From: Candidatus Rokuibacteriota bacterium
GTDB lineage: Bacteria; Methylomirabilota; Methylomirabilia; Rokubacteriales; CSP1-6
Reading direction: 5' to 3'
Assembly (NCBI GenBank): GCA_003220225.1
Contig: QHRU01000054.1
Location: 1-56,280, forward strand
Length of the DNA stretch: 56,280 nt
Position 1 is the first letter of the stretch. Every line of letters starts with the position of its first letter. Position numbers and translations under genes: made by a program. Positions 34,209 to 45,869 of the stretch are shown piece after piece. The notes below the pieces were generated by a model, which was given only the letters and a program-made list of their open reading frames with translations, made no database searches and was not told where the DNA came from.

Positions 34209-34994
34209 CTATAACCGGCGGGCCACCTCGGCAAACTCTTGAATGTTCAAGGTTTCCGCCCGGCGCCCGGGGTCGACCCCAGCACTGGTGGCGGCCTCCC
34301 GGGTGGCCCCCACGGACAGACCCAGGCCGGCCGCCAGGGCGTTGGCGAGGGTCTTCCGGCGCTGGGCGAAGGCGGCCCGCACGACGGCCTCGAAGCGCTG
34401 CTCGTCCTCGAGGTCGACCCGCGGGGCCGGAAGGGGGCGCAGGCGCAGGACGGCGGACTCGACCTTCGGCGGCGGACGGAACGCGCCGGGCGGCACGCGC
34501 AGCGCGAGCTCCACGCGCCAGTGCAGCTGCACGTGGACCGAGAGGCTGCCGTAGGTCTTGCTGCCGGGCGCCGCCGCCACGCGCTCGGCGACCTCGCGCT
34601 GGAGCATGAGCGCCATCGCGTCGATCGCGCGCGGCGCGCGCACGAGGGCGCCGAGGATCGTGGTGCCGACGCTGTACGGCAGATTGCCGACCACGAGCGC
34701 GCGGCCCCCGGCGGGGCGCGCGAGCGAGGTCCAGTCCCACGCGCGCGCGTCGGCGGCGAGCACCTCGATGGCGGGGAATGCGACGCGGAGCCGCTCGATC
34801 AGCACGCGGTCGACCTCCAGCGCCAGCACGCGGCCGGCGCGGCGCGCCAGCTCGCCGGTCAGCGCCCCCTGCCCGGGCCCGATCTCGACCGCGAGGTCGG
34901 CGGGGGTCGGCGCGACGAGGTCCACGATCGCGCGCGCCATGCCCGCATCGCGCAGGAAGTGCTGGCCGAGCGCGTGACGCTTACCGCCCGGCAC
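34209..34994 (-). CDS. ksgA: 16S rRNA (adenine1518-N6/adenine1519-N6)-dimethyltransferase KsgA/RsmA
   Basis: The 261-residue methyltransferase has LGQHFLRD near the start, the SAM-binding VEIGPGQGALTGELARRAGR, catalytic NLPY in VVGNLPYSVGTTI and the C-terminal helical domain with AFAQRRKTLANAL. It dimethylates two adjacent adenines near the 3' end of 16S rRNA during 30S maturation. The GTG at 34994 fits the usual N-terminus and overlaps the preceding small membrane protein gene by 14 bases; a further upstream ATG at 35075 would give an odd extension. Confidence 0.93.
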   Translation of the reverse strand: MPGGKRHALGQHFLRDAGMARAIVDLVAPTPADLAVEIGPGQGALTGELARRAGRVLALEVDRVLIERLRVAFPAIEVLAADARAWDWTSLARPAGGRALVVGNLPYSVGTTILGALVRAPRAIDAMALMLQREVAERVAAAPGSKTYGSLSVHVQLHWRVELALRVPPGAFRPPPKVESAVLRLRPLPAPRVDLEDEQRFEAVVRAAFAQRRKTLANALAAGLGLSVGATREAATSAGVDPGRRAETLNIQEFAEVARRL

Positions 34995-35394
34995 GCGCGG
35001 ACCGATGGCGGTTCCACCGACGGCCGGTGACGGCGCCCGCCAGCCCGAACACCCCGTAGATCGCCACGACAGCAACGATGGTCAGCATTATCTGGATGAC
35101 GGCCGATGATCCGTCACCGAGATCTCTACGGCCCGGGCCGATCCACCGCGAGATCGCCCATCCGAGGGTGCTGTCGACGGCTCCGACCCCTGCCGTGAGC
35201 ACTGACGCGCGTCCCGGAGCTTCCGATCGACCGAGGACGACTCCAATGACGAACGGAATCACGAAGGCTGCGATCGTCAGAACGACGTCCAAGATCGGGC
35301 GTAACCCGGGCACTCCTCGATAGACGAGCGGCCACATCACGTCGTAGACGAGGATGCCCGCTGCCGCCGTGCCCGCAACGGCGGCCGTTCTCAC
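34981..35394 (-). CDS. Small integral membrane protein, unknown function
   Basis: The 137-residue frame has about four hydrophobic helices (MRTAAVAGTAAAGILVYDVM, ILDVVLTIAAFVIPFVIGVV, ASVLTAGVGAVDSTLGWAIS, SSAVIQIMLTIVAVVAIYGV) and a basic tail. It starts with GTG in a GTGA overlap with coaE and its end overlaps ksgA, so it is translated within the operon. Base composition looks lower in G+C than coaE and ksgA, hinting at a later insertion. I recognise no family. Confidence 0.7.
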   Translation of the reverse strand: MRTAAVAGTAAAGILVYDVMWPLVYRGVPGLRPILDVVLTIAAFVIPFVIGVVLGRSEAPGRASVLTAGVGAVDSTLGWAISRWIGPGRRDLGDGSSAVIQIMLTIVAVVAIYGVFGLAGAVTGRRWNRHRSARAGR

Positions 35395-36035
35395 GCCGAA
35401 TGTGCAGACCGACGCGCCGCCAGATCCGCCACCAGCGCCGCGTACACCTCGCGCGTGCGCGCCTCGGTGGCCGCGCGGTCGCCGGTGTTGTCGATGACGT
35501 GGTCGGCGAGCTTGGCCTTCTCGGCGAGCGGCATCTGGCTGGCGATGCGACGCTCACCGTCGGCGGCGTCGGCGTCGCGCGCCACGAGGCGGGCGCGCTG
35601 GGTGGCCTCGTCCGTCACCACGACGATCAACCGGTCCATGTGTGTGTAGCCGCCGGACTCGATCATCACGGGGGCGTCGAAGACGACGATCCCCTCGAAG
35701 CCCTCGCGCGCGAGCGCGTCGAGCCGCGCGTTGAACCGTTCGCGGATCGCGGGGTGCAGGATCGCCTCCAGCCGCTTGCGGCGGGCGGGGTCGGCGAAGA
35801 CGATCGCGGCGAGCTTCTTTCGGTCCAGGGCGCCGTCGGGCTGGAGCACGTCGCCGAACTCCCGCACCACCTCGGCCAGCGCGGGCTCGCCCGGCGCCAC
35901 GACCTCGCGCGCCAGCTGGTCGGCGTCGATGAGGACGCAGCCCAGGCGCGTCAGGATCTCGGAGACCGTGCTCTTGCCGGTGGCGATGCCGCCGGTGAGG
36001 CCGACGAGCAGGAAGCGCCGCGGGGGCGCCGTCAC
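35391..36035 (-). CDS. coaE: Dephospho-CoA kinase
   Basis: The 214-residue P-loop kinase has GLTGGIATGKSTVSEILTRL near the N-terminus, LIDADQLAREVV, the HPAIRERF segment and VVFDAPVMIESGG, all CoaE hallmarks. It phosphorylates dephospho-CoA at the ribose 3'-OH, the last step of coenzyme A synthesis. The GTG at 36035 is in a GTGA overlap with the polA stop. PolA-CoaE adjacency is common in several phyla. Confidence 0.94.
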   Translation of the reverse strand: MTAPPRRFLLVGLTGGIATGKSTVSEILTRLGCVLIDADQLAREVVAPGEPALAEVVREFGDVLQPDGALDRKKLAAIVFADPARRKRLEAILHPAIRERFNARLDALAREGFEGIVVFDAPVMIESGGYTHMDRLIVVVTDEATQRARLVARDADAADGERRIASQMPLAEKAKLADHVIDNTGDRAATEARTREVYAALVADLAARRSAHSA

Positions 36036-38641
36036 ACCTGCGACCAGTCGTCGCCGGACTTGACGTCCACCACGATGGGCACGTCGAGCGGCAGCGCCGC
36101 CTCCATGATCTCGCGCGCGAGCGCCTCGACCGCCGGCACCTCCGCGCGCGGCGCCTCGAAGAGCAGCTCGTCGTGCACCTGGAGCAGCATCCGCGCCTTC
36201 AGCCCGCGCTCGACGAGGGCGGCGCGGATGCGCACCATCGCGGTCTTGATCATGTCGCTCGCCGTCCCCTGCACCGGCGCGTTCATGGCCATGCGCTCGG
36301 CGGCGTTGCGCGCCACGGGGTTGCCGGAGCGCAGATCGGGCAGGTAGCGGCGGCGGCCGAGGAGCGTCGACACGTAGCCGCGATCGCGCCCCTCGACCAG
36401 CGTCCGGTCGATGAAGGCGCGCACGCGCGGGTGCATCGCGAAATAATCGCTGATGTACTTCTGCGCTTCCTTCTGGTCGATCTTGGTCGCCTGCGACAGG
36501 CCGAAGGCCGACACGCCGTACAGGATCGCGAAGTTCGCGCTCTTGGCGATCGTGCGCTGCAGCGACGTGACCTCGCCCGGGGCCACCTTGAAGACCTCCG
36601 AGGCCGTGCGCCGGTGGATGTCCTCGCCGCGCCGGAACGACTCGATGATCGCCGGCTCGGCCGACATGTGGGCGAGGATGCGCAGCTCGATCTGCGAGTA
36701 GTCGGCGGCGACGAACGTCCAGCCCTGGGCCGGGATGAAGGCGGCGCGGATCCGCCGGCCCAGCTCCGTGCGGATCGGGATGTTCATGAGGTTCGGATCC
36801 TGCGACGACAGCCGCCCCGTCGAGGCCACGAGCTGGTTGAACGTCGTGTGGATGCGCCCGGTCGCGGGATTGACGAGCCCGGGCAGCGTGTCCGCGTAGG
36901 TGCCCTTGAGCTTGGCGAGGCTGCGATGCTCGAGGATCTTGCCGGGCAGCGCGTGGCCGAGCGCCAGCTCGCTCAGCACGTCGGCGTCCGTCGAGGGCCC
37001 GGTCTTCGTGCGTCTCAAGATCGGCAGCTTGAGCTTCTCGAAGAGGATCTGCGCGAGCTGCTTGGGCGAGGCGATCGTGAACTCCTCGCCGGCCAGCGCG
37101 TAGATCTCGCGCGTGAGGTTGTCGAGGTCGCGCTCGAGCTCTTTGGCAAAGGCCTCGAGCCGGGCCGGATCCACGCGGATGCCCGTCCGCTCCATCTCGG
37201 CGAGCACCGGCACCAGCGGCCGCTCGATCTCCTCGTAGATGTGCATGAGCCCGCGCTCCTGCAGATCGTTGCGCGCATGCTCCCAGAAGCGCGCGAGCCA
37301 GCGCGCGCGGTCGCCGAGCACGCGCGGCAGGTCGTTCGGCGCCACATTGAGCAGCGCCGGCGGACACTCGCCGAACGCCTCCATGCAGACCTCGTCGAGC
37401 TTGTACGTCGCGCGCGCCGGGTTGAGCAGGTACGCGGCCACGGCGCTGTCGTCCACGACGGGCAGCGGCGTGCGCGCGTCGAGCCACGCCGCGAGCAGCG
37501 GCTTGGCGTCGTGGGCCACCAGAGGGTGGCCGCCGAAGACGGGCGCGCCAGCCGCGAACAGGTCGCCCCATGCCTCGCCGCCCAGCGCCACGCCGGCCGC
37601 GCCCGCGTCAGGCTGGAACACGCCGAGCCCGTCGATGCGCGGCGTCGGCGGGCGCGGATCGCCCGCCCAGTCGAGGAGCACCGGCGCGCCGGCCGGCACG
37701 TGCGCGACCCAGTCGGCGAGCGCACGGGGCGCGGGCAGCACCGTCACGGGGCCGGCATCGGCGGCCGGCGCGGCCGCCGGCAGCTCCTTCACGAGCCGCG
37801 TGAACTCGAGCTCCAGCCACAGTCCGCGCAGCTGCGGCCAGTCGGGCTCTCCACGCCGGTACGCGTCGAGGTCGAAGACGATCGGCACCTCGCGGTTGAG
37901 CACGACCAGCTCGCGCGAGAGCAGGGCGTGCTTGCGCCCGACGGCGAGCGTCTCGCGGAGCTTGCCGGGAATGAGCGTGAGGTTGTCGTACAGGCGCGCG
38001 ACGGAGCCGTATTGGCCGATGAGCTTCACGGCCGTCTTCTCGCCTACGCCTTTCACGCCGGGCACGTTGTCGATCGAGTCGCCCATGAGCGCCATCACGT
38101 CCGGGATCTGGTCCGGACCCACGCCCCAGCGCTCGCGCACCTTCGCCTCGTCGTAGACGATCTTCTCGCCCGTGCGTCCGACCACCGAGAGCACGCGCAC
38201 GCGCGGACCGACGAGCTGGAGGAGGTCCTTGTCGCCCGTCACCAGCACAACGTCGAGGTCGGTCAGCTTCAGCGCGTGCTCGACGAGCGTGGCCAGAACG
38301 TCGTCGGCCTCGTAACCCGGCACCTCGAGCACCGGCGTGCGCAGGGCGTCGAAGAGGCGGCGGATGTACGGGAGCTGGCGCGCGAGGTCGCTGGGCATCG
38401 ACGTCCGCGTCGCCTTGTACTCCGCGAACAGCTTGTCGCGAAACGTCGGCCCGGGCGGATCGAGCGCGATGGCCAGGTACTCGGGCTGCTCCTCTCGGAT
38501 CAGCTTCCAGAGCATGGTCGACAGGATCAGGATGGCGTGGGTCGGCTGGCCACGCGACGTCGAGAGGTACTCCATCGCATGGTAGGCGCGGAAGATGTTC
38601 GAGTGCCCGTCGACGACGTACAGCGCCGGGCGCCGGCTCAC
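36032..38641 (-). CDS. polA: DNA polymerase I
   Basis: The 869-residue protein has an N-terminal 5' nuclease (LYVVDGHSNIFRAYHAMEYL, VPGYEADDVLATLVEHAL, GDSIDNVPGVKGVGEKTAVK). A degenerate 3'-5' exonuclease domain follows, in which the usual DxE metal motif reads LLDWAGD, so proofreading is probably lost. The family A polymerase has motif A DYSQIELRILAHMS, the O-helix SANFAILYGVSAFGLS and motif C VHDELLFEAP. It fills gaps and removes RNA primers. The GTG at 38641 is in a GTGA overlap with glnE. Confidence 0.95.
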   Translation of the reverse strand: MSRRPALYVVDGHSNIFRAYHAMEYLSTSRGQPTHAILILSTMLWKLIREEQPEYLAIALDPPGPTFRDKLFAEYKATRTSMPSDLARQLPYIRRLFDALRTPVLEVPGYEADDVLATLVEHALKLTDLDVVLVTGDKDLLQLVGPRVRVLSVVGRTGEKIVYDEAKVRERWGVGPDQIPDVMALMGDSIDNVPGVKGVGEKTAVKLIGQYGSVARLYDNLTLIPGKLRETLAVGRKHALLSRELVVLNREVPIVFDLDAYRRGEPDWPQLRGLWLELEFTRLVKELPAAAPAADAGPVTVLPAPRALADWVAHVPAGAPVLLDWAGDPRPPTPRIDGLGVFQPDAGAAGVALGGEAWGDLFAAGAPVFGGHPLVAHDAKPLLAAWLDARTPLPVVDDSAVAAYLLNPARATYKLDEVCMEAFGECPPALLNVAPNDLPRVLGDRARWLARFWEHARNDLQERGLMHIYEEIERPLVPVLAEMERTGIRVDPARLEAFAKELERDLDNLTREIYALAGEEFTIASPKQLAQILFEKLKLPILRRTKTGPSTDADVLSELALGHALPGKILEHRSLAKLKGTYADTLPGLVNPATGRIHTTFNQLVASTGRLSSQDPNLMNIPIRTELGRRIRAAFIPAQGWTFVAADYSQIELRILAHMSAEPAIIESFRRGEDIHRRTASEVFKVAPGEVTSLQRTIAKSANFAILYGVSAFGLSQATKIDQKEAQKYISDYFAMHPRVRAFIDRTLVEGRDRGYVSTLLGRRRYLPDLRSGNPVARNAAERMAMNAPVQGTASDMIKTAMVRIRAALVERGLKARMLLQVHDELLFEAPRAEVPAVEALAREIMEAALPLDVPIVVDVKSGDDWSQV

Positions 38642-41600
38642 GCGAAGACCTCGGTGTACGCCGCCCGCACCGCCTCGGTGTGCTCGCGGTAGGCGGCGAG
38701 GAAGGCCTCGCGCGACGAAAAGCCGAGGGCGGCGGCCACCCGCGCGGGCATCGGCCCCGCCAGCTCGAGGGTGTCGGTGGGGCGCGCGCCGAGCAGCCGC
38801 AGCGCCGTCGAGGCGCGGCGCAGGAAGCGATAGCGCGCTGCCAGCGCGTCGGCCGCCGGCAGGGCCCCGAGGCGGCCGAGCGCCGCCAGCGCCGCCGTCG
38901 TCGACGGGGTGCGGACCTCGGGGTGCGCGGCGCCGTGAACGAGCTGCAGGGCCTGCGCGAGGAACTCGACGTCCCCGAGCCCGCCGCGGCCCAGCTTCAC
39001 GTGCCACCGCCCCCGCGTCTCCTTGCCCAGCTCGACCTCCATGCGCCGGCGCACGTCGCGGATCTCCTTGAGCGCCCCCGCCGGCAGCGGCGCGCCGTAG
39101 ACGAGCCGACGGAGCGTGGCGCGCACCCGCCGCGCCAGGGCCCGATCGCCCAGGAGCAGCCGCGCGCGCGTCAGGCTCTGCCGCTCCCAGAGGTCCCCGT
39201 GCTCCTCATAGTACCGTTCGAGCGCGTCGACGCCCGCGGCGAAGCCGCTGCCCTTGCTGCCGGGGCGCAGACGCAGGTCCACCGCGAAGGCGATGCCGGC
39301 CGGCGTGATGTCGCCGAGGGCGCTCGCCAGCCGCTCGACGGCGCCGCTGTAGAACGTGTGCGCGTCCACGCGCTCCCCGCCGTCGGTCTCGCCGTCCGTC
39401 GTGTCGGCATCGGCGCGGCCGAACGTCACGAAGATGTCGAGGTCGGAGCCGGTCGTCAGCTCGCGTCCGCCGAGCTTGCCGAGGCCGACGACGACGGCGG
39501 GGATGAACCGGCCGCGCGCGTCGCGCGGCACGCCGTAGCGCTCGACCTGCGCGCCCAGCGCCATCAGCCAGCCGGCGGCCAGGCTGGCCTCGGCCAGCGC
39601 GGTCATCTCACGCGAGTAGCGATCGACGTCCGTGACGCCGAACAGGTAGCGCCACACCACGGTCAATTCCTGCGCCTGCTTGATCCGTCGCAGCCGGTCG
39701 CGCCGCTCCGCCGCGCCGAGCCCCGGCGCGAACACCGGCGCGAGCGCCGCACGAAAGTCGGCGCGCGTGCGCCGGCCCTCGAGCACGCTCCGGTCGGCGA
39801 GCGACGAGAGCAGCTCGGGCTGAGCGACCAGCAGCTGCGCCAGGAGGTCGCCGCCGGCGCAGAGCCTCACGAGCCCGGCGAGCAGCTCGGGCCGGGCGGC
39901 GAGCAGCTCGACGTAGCCCGCGCGCGGCCCGGCGGCGGCGAGGAACCGCTCGAACTGGTTGAGCGCCTCGTCGGGATCGGGGCTCTTCCAGCACGCGTCG
40001 AGCAGCACCGGCTGCAGGCGCGTCAGGGCCGCCCGGAGCGCGCCGGGGTACGGCACCAGCGGCCGGCCCTCGACGATCATCCGGAGGTTCTGGAGCGCGC
40101 GCTCGGGATCGGAAAACCCGGTGGCGGCCAGCGCGATGCGGCTCGGCAGTCGTGGGCGCGCGGCAACGGCCGCCGGGCGCTCGCCGAAGAACTCGCGGAA
40201 CGCGCGGTGGACGTCGCGGGTGACGGCGCGATGCTCGGCCGTGAAGCGGCGCGCGGCGACGCGCGGCGGGGCGTCGATGCCGACGCGGCGCGCGAGCCGG
40301 CCGAGCTCGAGCGGATCGTCCGGCAGGGTGTGAGTCTGGAACTCGTGCAGGATCTGCAGCCGGTGCTCGACCGTGCGCAGATGCACGAGCGCGTGCGAGA
40401 GCCGGCGCCCGAGGTCCGGGGCGAGGTACCCCCGCTCGGTGAGCCGGAAGAGCGCCTTGAGCGAGTTGCGCTCGCGCAGCCAGGGATCGTCGCCGCCGTA
40501 GAGGAGCTGGAGCGCCTGCGCGAGGAACTCGATCTCCCGGATGCCGCCGCGCCCGAGCTTGACGTTGCGCGCGAACGCCTCGGCGTGACGACCGCGCAGC
40601 GCGCGGTCGATCTCCCGCTTCATGCCGCGGATCGCGGGCAGCACGCGCTCGTCGAGGCCGGGCCGATAGACGATCTCGCGCACGAAGTCCATGAAGCGCG
40701 CCCCGACCCCGGGATCGCCCGCGCCGACGCGCGCCTTGAGCAGCGCCTGCCGCTCCCACAGCTCGGCGCGCTCGCGGTGGTAGGCGCGGTAGGCGTCGAG
40801 CGACATCGCGACCGGCCCCATCCGGCCCTCGGGGCGCAGCCGCAGATCGACGCGGAAGGCGTAGCCTTCCTCGGTGACCTCCTCGATCATCGCCACGAGG
40901 TCGCGGCACACGCGCGCGAAGAACGTGCCGTTCTCGAGCCGGCCCTCCGGCCCGCCCGCGGTCTCGCCCTCGGCGCCGTAGACGAACATGAGGTCGATGT
41001 CCGACGAGTAGTTCAGCTCCTCGCCGCCGAGCTTGCCCATGCCGACCACGGCGAGCCCCGTCTCGCGGCCGCCGGCGTCGAGCGGCGCGCCGAACCGCGC
41101 GCGCGCGTCGGCCAGCGCGTCGGCGTGCGCTTGCCCCAGGCACGCGTCGGCCAGCCGCGAGAGCTCCTCGGTCGTCACGGCCAGGTCCGCGTCGCCGAGC
41201 AGGTCGCGGGCGCCGATACGGAGGAGCTGGCGGTACTTGAAGCGGCGCAGCGCGTTCAGGCGCGCCTCGCGCGTGGAGAACGGCCGCACCGCCTGCGCGA
41301 CGTCCTCGGCGAACTCCTCGGCCAGCCACGGGCGCATGGTGCGCGGCTCGAGCAGCCAGGCCAGCGTGCTCGGGCGCCGGCGCAGGACGTCGGCGAGGAA
41401 CTGGCTCGCGCCGCCGACGCGCGCCAGCAGCGGGGCGGCGCCCGGATGCTCGGCGAGCGTGCCGAAGAGGACGGCGCGGTCGACGGCGGCGGCGTAGCGC
41501 TCCAGGTTGTTGAGCGCCATGTCGGGATCGGGCGCGGCGGCAAGCTCCGACAACAGTCGCGGGAGGGCGGGACCGAGCAGCTCGGCGTCGCGGGGCGTCG

Positions 41601-41664
41601 GCGTCAGGGCTTCGAGATTCGCGACGGCCGCCGCGGGGTCGGCGAAGCCGGCCCCGCGCAGCAT
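38638..41664 (-). CDS. glnE: Bifunctional glutamine synthetase adenylyltransferase/deadenylase GlnE
   Basis: The 1008-residue protein has two nucleotidyltransferase halves, marked by GMGKLGGEELNYSSDIDLMF in the N-terminal (deadenylylating) half and GLGKLGGRELTTGSDLDIFV in the C-terminal (adenylylating) half. Each is followed by a helical four-helix domain (KLGRGGIREIEFLAQALQLL and KLGRGGLGDVEFLAQALQL). It sets glutamine synthetase activity under control of PII, whose gene lies 44 bases upstream. The ATG at 41664 is the first plausible start, with no strong Shine-Dalgarno. Confidence 0.94.
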   Translation of the reverse strand: MLRGAGFADPAAAVANLEALTPTPRDAELLGPALPRLLSELAAAPDPDMALNNLERYAAAVDRAVLFGTLAEHPGAAPLLARVGGASQFLADVLRRRPSTLAWLLEPRTMRPWLAEEFAEDVAQAVRPFSTREARLNALRRFKYRQLLRIGARDLLGDADLAVTTEELSRLADACLGQAHADALADARARFGAPLDAGGRETGLAVVGMGKLGGEELNYSSDIDLMFVYGAEGETAGGPEGRLENGTFFARVCRDLVAMIEEVTEEGYAFRVDLRLRPEGRMGPVAMSLDAYRAYHRERAELWERQALLKARVGAGDPGVGARFMDFVREIVYRPGLDERVLPAIRGMKREIDRALRGRHAEAFARNVKLGRGGIREIEFLAQALQLLYGGDDPWLRERNSLKALFRLTERGYLAPDLGRRLSHALVHLRTVEHRLQILHEFQTHTLPDDPLELGRLARRVGIDAPPRVAARRFTAEHRAVTRDVHRAFREFFGERPAAVAARPRLPSRIALAATGFSDPERALQNLRMIVEGRPLVPYPGALRAALTRLQPVLLDACWKSPDPDEALNQFERFLAAAGPRAGYVELLAARPELLAGLVRLCAGGDLLAQLLVAQPELLSSLADRSVLEGRRTRADFRAALAPVFAPGLGAAERRDRLRRIKQAQELTVVWRYLFGVTDVDRYSREMTALAEASLAAGWLMALGAQVERYGVPRDARGRFIPAVVVGLGKLGGRELTTGSDLDIFVTFGRADADTTDGETDGGERVDAHTFYSGAVERLASALGDITPAGIAFAVDLRLRPGSKGSGFAAGVDALERYYEEHGDLWERQSLTRARLLLGDRALARRVRATLRRLVYGAPLPAGALKEIRDVRRRMEVELGKETRGRWHVKLGRGGLGDVEFLAQALQLVHGAAHPEVRTPSTTAALAALGRLGALPAADALAARYRFLRRASTALRLLGARPTDTLELAGPMPARVAAALGFSSREAFLAAYREHTEAVRAAYTEVFA

Positions 41665-41708
41665 CCGCGCGAGGTCACCGGGACCACCGAAGAGACCGTG
41701 CGCGATGA

Positions 41709-43658
<1,950 letters not shown>

Positions 43659-43662
<4 letters not shown>

Positions 43663-44351
43663 GGCGCGAGCTCGTCGGACGGCGCCGGTGCGGGTCCCGC
43701 CGCGGCGGGCGCCCCGGCGGCGAGGGAGGCGCGGACGTGGGGGGCGGGGGCGAGCGCCCCCGGCAGGTGCGCGGTGTCGTTCAGCGACACGAGCCGCGGC
43801 GGCCGCACGACGGTCAGCGAGGCGTTGTCGACGCGCAGCCGCCAGAGCGAGTTGAACGAGCAGCCGAGGAGCGCGCAGGCATACACGCTGATGACGCCGC
43901 CGTGCGCCACCACCAGCACGTCCTCGCCGTTCGGGTGCAAGGCGCCGATGTGATCCATGGCGGCGCGTACGCGCGAGCTGACGGCGTCGAGCGGCTCGCC
44001 GCCGGGGGGCGGGCAGTCGTGCGGCGCGAGCAGCCACGCCCGGTAGGGATCGCCCTCGCGGCCGCGCACCTCGTCCACGGTGCAGCCTTCCCACTCCCCC
44101 AGCGACAGCTCGCGCAGCTCGTCGAGGGCGACGAGCGGAAGGCCGGTGCCGGCCAGCGCCACTTCCGCCGTCTCGCGCGCGCGGCGGAACGGGCTCACGT
44201 ACGCCGCGGCCACGCGATAGCCGCGCAGCGCGCGCCCCAGGGCCGCGGCCTGCGCGCGCCCGCGCTCCGAGAGCGCGACGTCCGTCCGGCCCTGGAAGCG
44301 GCGCTCCGCGTTCCACACCGACTCGCCGTGGCGCGCCAGCAGGAGCCTCAC
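43659..44351 (-). CDS. Histidine phosphatase family protein
   Basis: The 230-residue protein has the phosphoglycerate-mutase-like signature LLLARHGESVWNAERRFQG (catalytic His8), ELSLGEWEGCTVDEV and the second histidine motif VLVVAHGGVISVYA. The last 40 residues are an Ala/Pro-rich tail. Relatives include CobC, GpmB and small-molecule phosphatases; the substrate cannot be told. It starts with GTG in a GTGA overlap with the gltX stop. Confidence 0.88.
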
Positions 44352-45763
44352 CGGGCCGCCTTCGCCGCCGCGTCGCGGGCGGCGCGCAGTCGCGCCAGCG
44401 TCTCCTCGCGTCCGAGCAGCCCGAGCACGTCGAACAGGGGCGGCGACGCCGTGCGTCCGGTCACGGCCAGTCGCGTGAGCTGCGCGAGGTCGACGAGCTT
44501 CAGCCCCATCGCCTCCGCGAGCTCGCGGTACAGCGCCTCGAGCGACGCCGGCGTGAACGGCTCCACCGCCGCCAGCCGCTCGATCAGCGCGCCGAGCCGC
44601 TCCACGCCCGCCGGCGTGAAGAGCTTGCTCGCCGACCTGGCGTCGTACTCGGACGGGCGCTCGAAGTAGAAGCGGCCGACCTCCACGAGCTCGCGCAGCG
44701 TCTTGCCGCGCTCGCGCAGCGTGTCGAGCATGCCGACGAAGCGCGTGGCCTCGGCCGGCGGCGTCAGCCCGGCCGGGGTCAGAAACGGCGTGACCAGCGT
44801 CGCCAGCCGCCTGCCGTCGACCGTCTTGATGTACTCGTGGTTCAGCCACTCCAGCTTCGTCTGGTCGAAGATCGCGCCCGACGACGAGACGTCCTTGATG
44901 TCGAACCGCTCGACCAGCTCCGCGCGCGAGAAGATCTCCTGATCGCCGCTCGACCAGCCGAGCCGCGCCAGGTAGTTCACCATCGCCTCGGGCAGGATCC
45001 CCTGCTCCCGGTACGCCTGCACGGAGGTGGCCCCGTGGCGCTTGGAGAGGCGCGCGCGATCGGGGCCCAGGATCATCGAGACGTGGGCGAAGGCGGGCAC
45101 CGGGTAGCCGAGCGCCTCGTAGCAGAGGACCTGCTTGGGCGTGTTCGACAGGTGATCGTTGCCACGGATGACGTGGCTGATGCGCATCGTGACGTCGTCC
45201 ACCACCACGCAGAAGTTGTAGGTCGGCGTTCCGTCGCTGCGCAGCAGGATCCAGTCGTCGAGCTGCCGGTGGTCGAAGGTCACCGGGCCGTGGATGAGGT
45301 CGTCCACGACCGTCGTGCCCTCTTCCGGGATCCGCAGGCGCAGCGCCCCCGCCGTGAGGCCGAGGGCGCGGCAGCGGCCGGAATAGCGGAACGTCTCGTT
45401 CTTCGCCTGCGCCTCCGCGCGCTCGGCCTCGAGCTGCTCCGGCGTGCACGCGCAGTAGTAGGCGCGGCCGGCGGCTACGAGGCGTCGCGCGTGCTCGCGA
45501 TACAGGTCGAAGCGCTCGGTCTGGCGGTAGCCCGGCGACGGCGGGCCCTCGTCCCAGTCGAGCCCGAGCCAGCGCAGGGCCGCCACGATGTCGCCGATGT
45601 TCTCGTCGGTGGACCGCGAGCGGTCGGTGTCCTCGATGCGCAGGATGAACATCCCCCCGTGGTGACGCGCGTACAGCCAGTTGAAGAGCGCGGTGCGCGC
45701 GCCGCCGACGTGGAGGTGACCGGTAGGGCTGGGCGCGAAGCGCACGCGAACCGATTGGCTCAT
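44348..45763 (-). CDS. gltX: Glutamyl-tRNA synthetase
   Basis: The 471-residue class I synthetase has the HIGH-type motif APSPTGHLHVGGARTALFNW, FILRIEDTDRSRS, the KMSKS-type RLSKRHGATSVQAYREQGIL, and the C-terminal anticodon-binding domain. It charges tRNA-Glu, and perhaps tRNA-Gln if the organism uses transamidation. I prefer the ATG at 45763 (MSQSVRVRFAPSP) to one 6 bases upstream. The 103-base gap to the upstream intein gene contains repeat copy C. Confidence 0.95.
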   Translation of the reverse strand: MSQSVRVRFAPSPTGHLHVGGARTALFNWLYARHHGGMFILRIEDTDRSRSTDENIGDIVAALRWLGLDWDEGPPSPGYRQTERFDLYREHARRLVAAGRAYYCACTPEQLEAERAEAQAKNETFRYSGRCRALGLTAGALRLRIPEEGTTVVDDLIHGPVTFDHRQLDDWILLRSDGTPTYNFCVVVDDVTMRISHVIRGNDHLSNTPKQVLCYEALGYPVPAFAHVSMILGPDRARLSKRHGATSVQAYREQGILPEAMVNYLARLGWSSGDQEIFSRAELVERFDIKDVSSSGAIFDQTKLEWLNHEYIKTVDGRRLATLVTPFLTPAGLTPPAEATRFVGMLDTLRERGKTLRELVEVGRFYFERPSEYDARSASKLFTPAGVERLGALIERLAAVEPFTPASLEALYRELAEAMGLKLVDLAQLTRLAVTGRTASPPLFDVLGLLGREETLARLRAARDAAAKAAR

Positions 45764-45795
45764 GAACACCTATTCTACGTCGCCGAGCGAGACCG

Positions 45796-45869
45796 AGGCG
45801 CGCCACGGGTTCCCCGGGGCGCGACGAACGTTTGGGGGTATGGGGGCCATGTCGGGGCCCCCATGTTCA
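45796..45869 (-). repeat. Double-hairpin 3'-end element, copy C
   Basis: Hairpin 1 is CGCGCC (45799-45804) with GGCGCG (45818-45823) and an inner CGGG-TTC-CCCG. Hairpin 2 is ATGGGGGCC (45840-45848) with GGCCCCCAT (45856-45864). The stop codon of the DUF362 gene (45869-45867) lies two bases before hairpin 2 on the minus strand. It shares the linker CGAACGT followed by a G-run with copy B. Confidence 0.8.
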
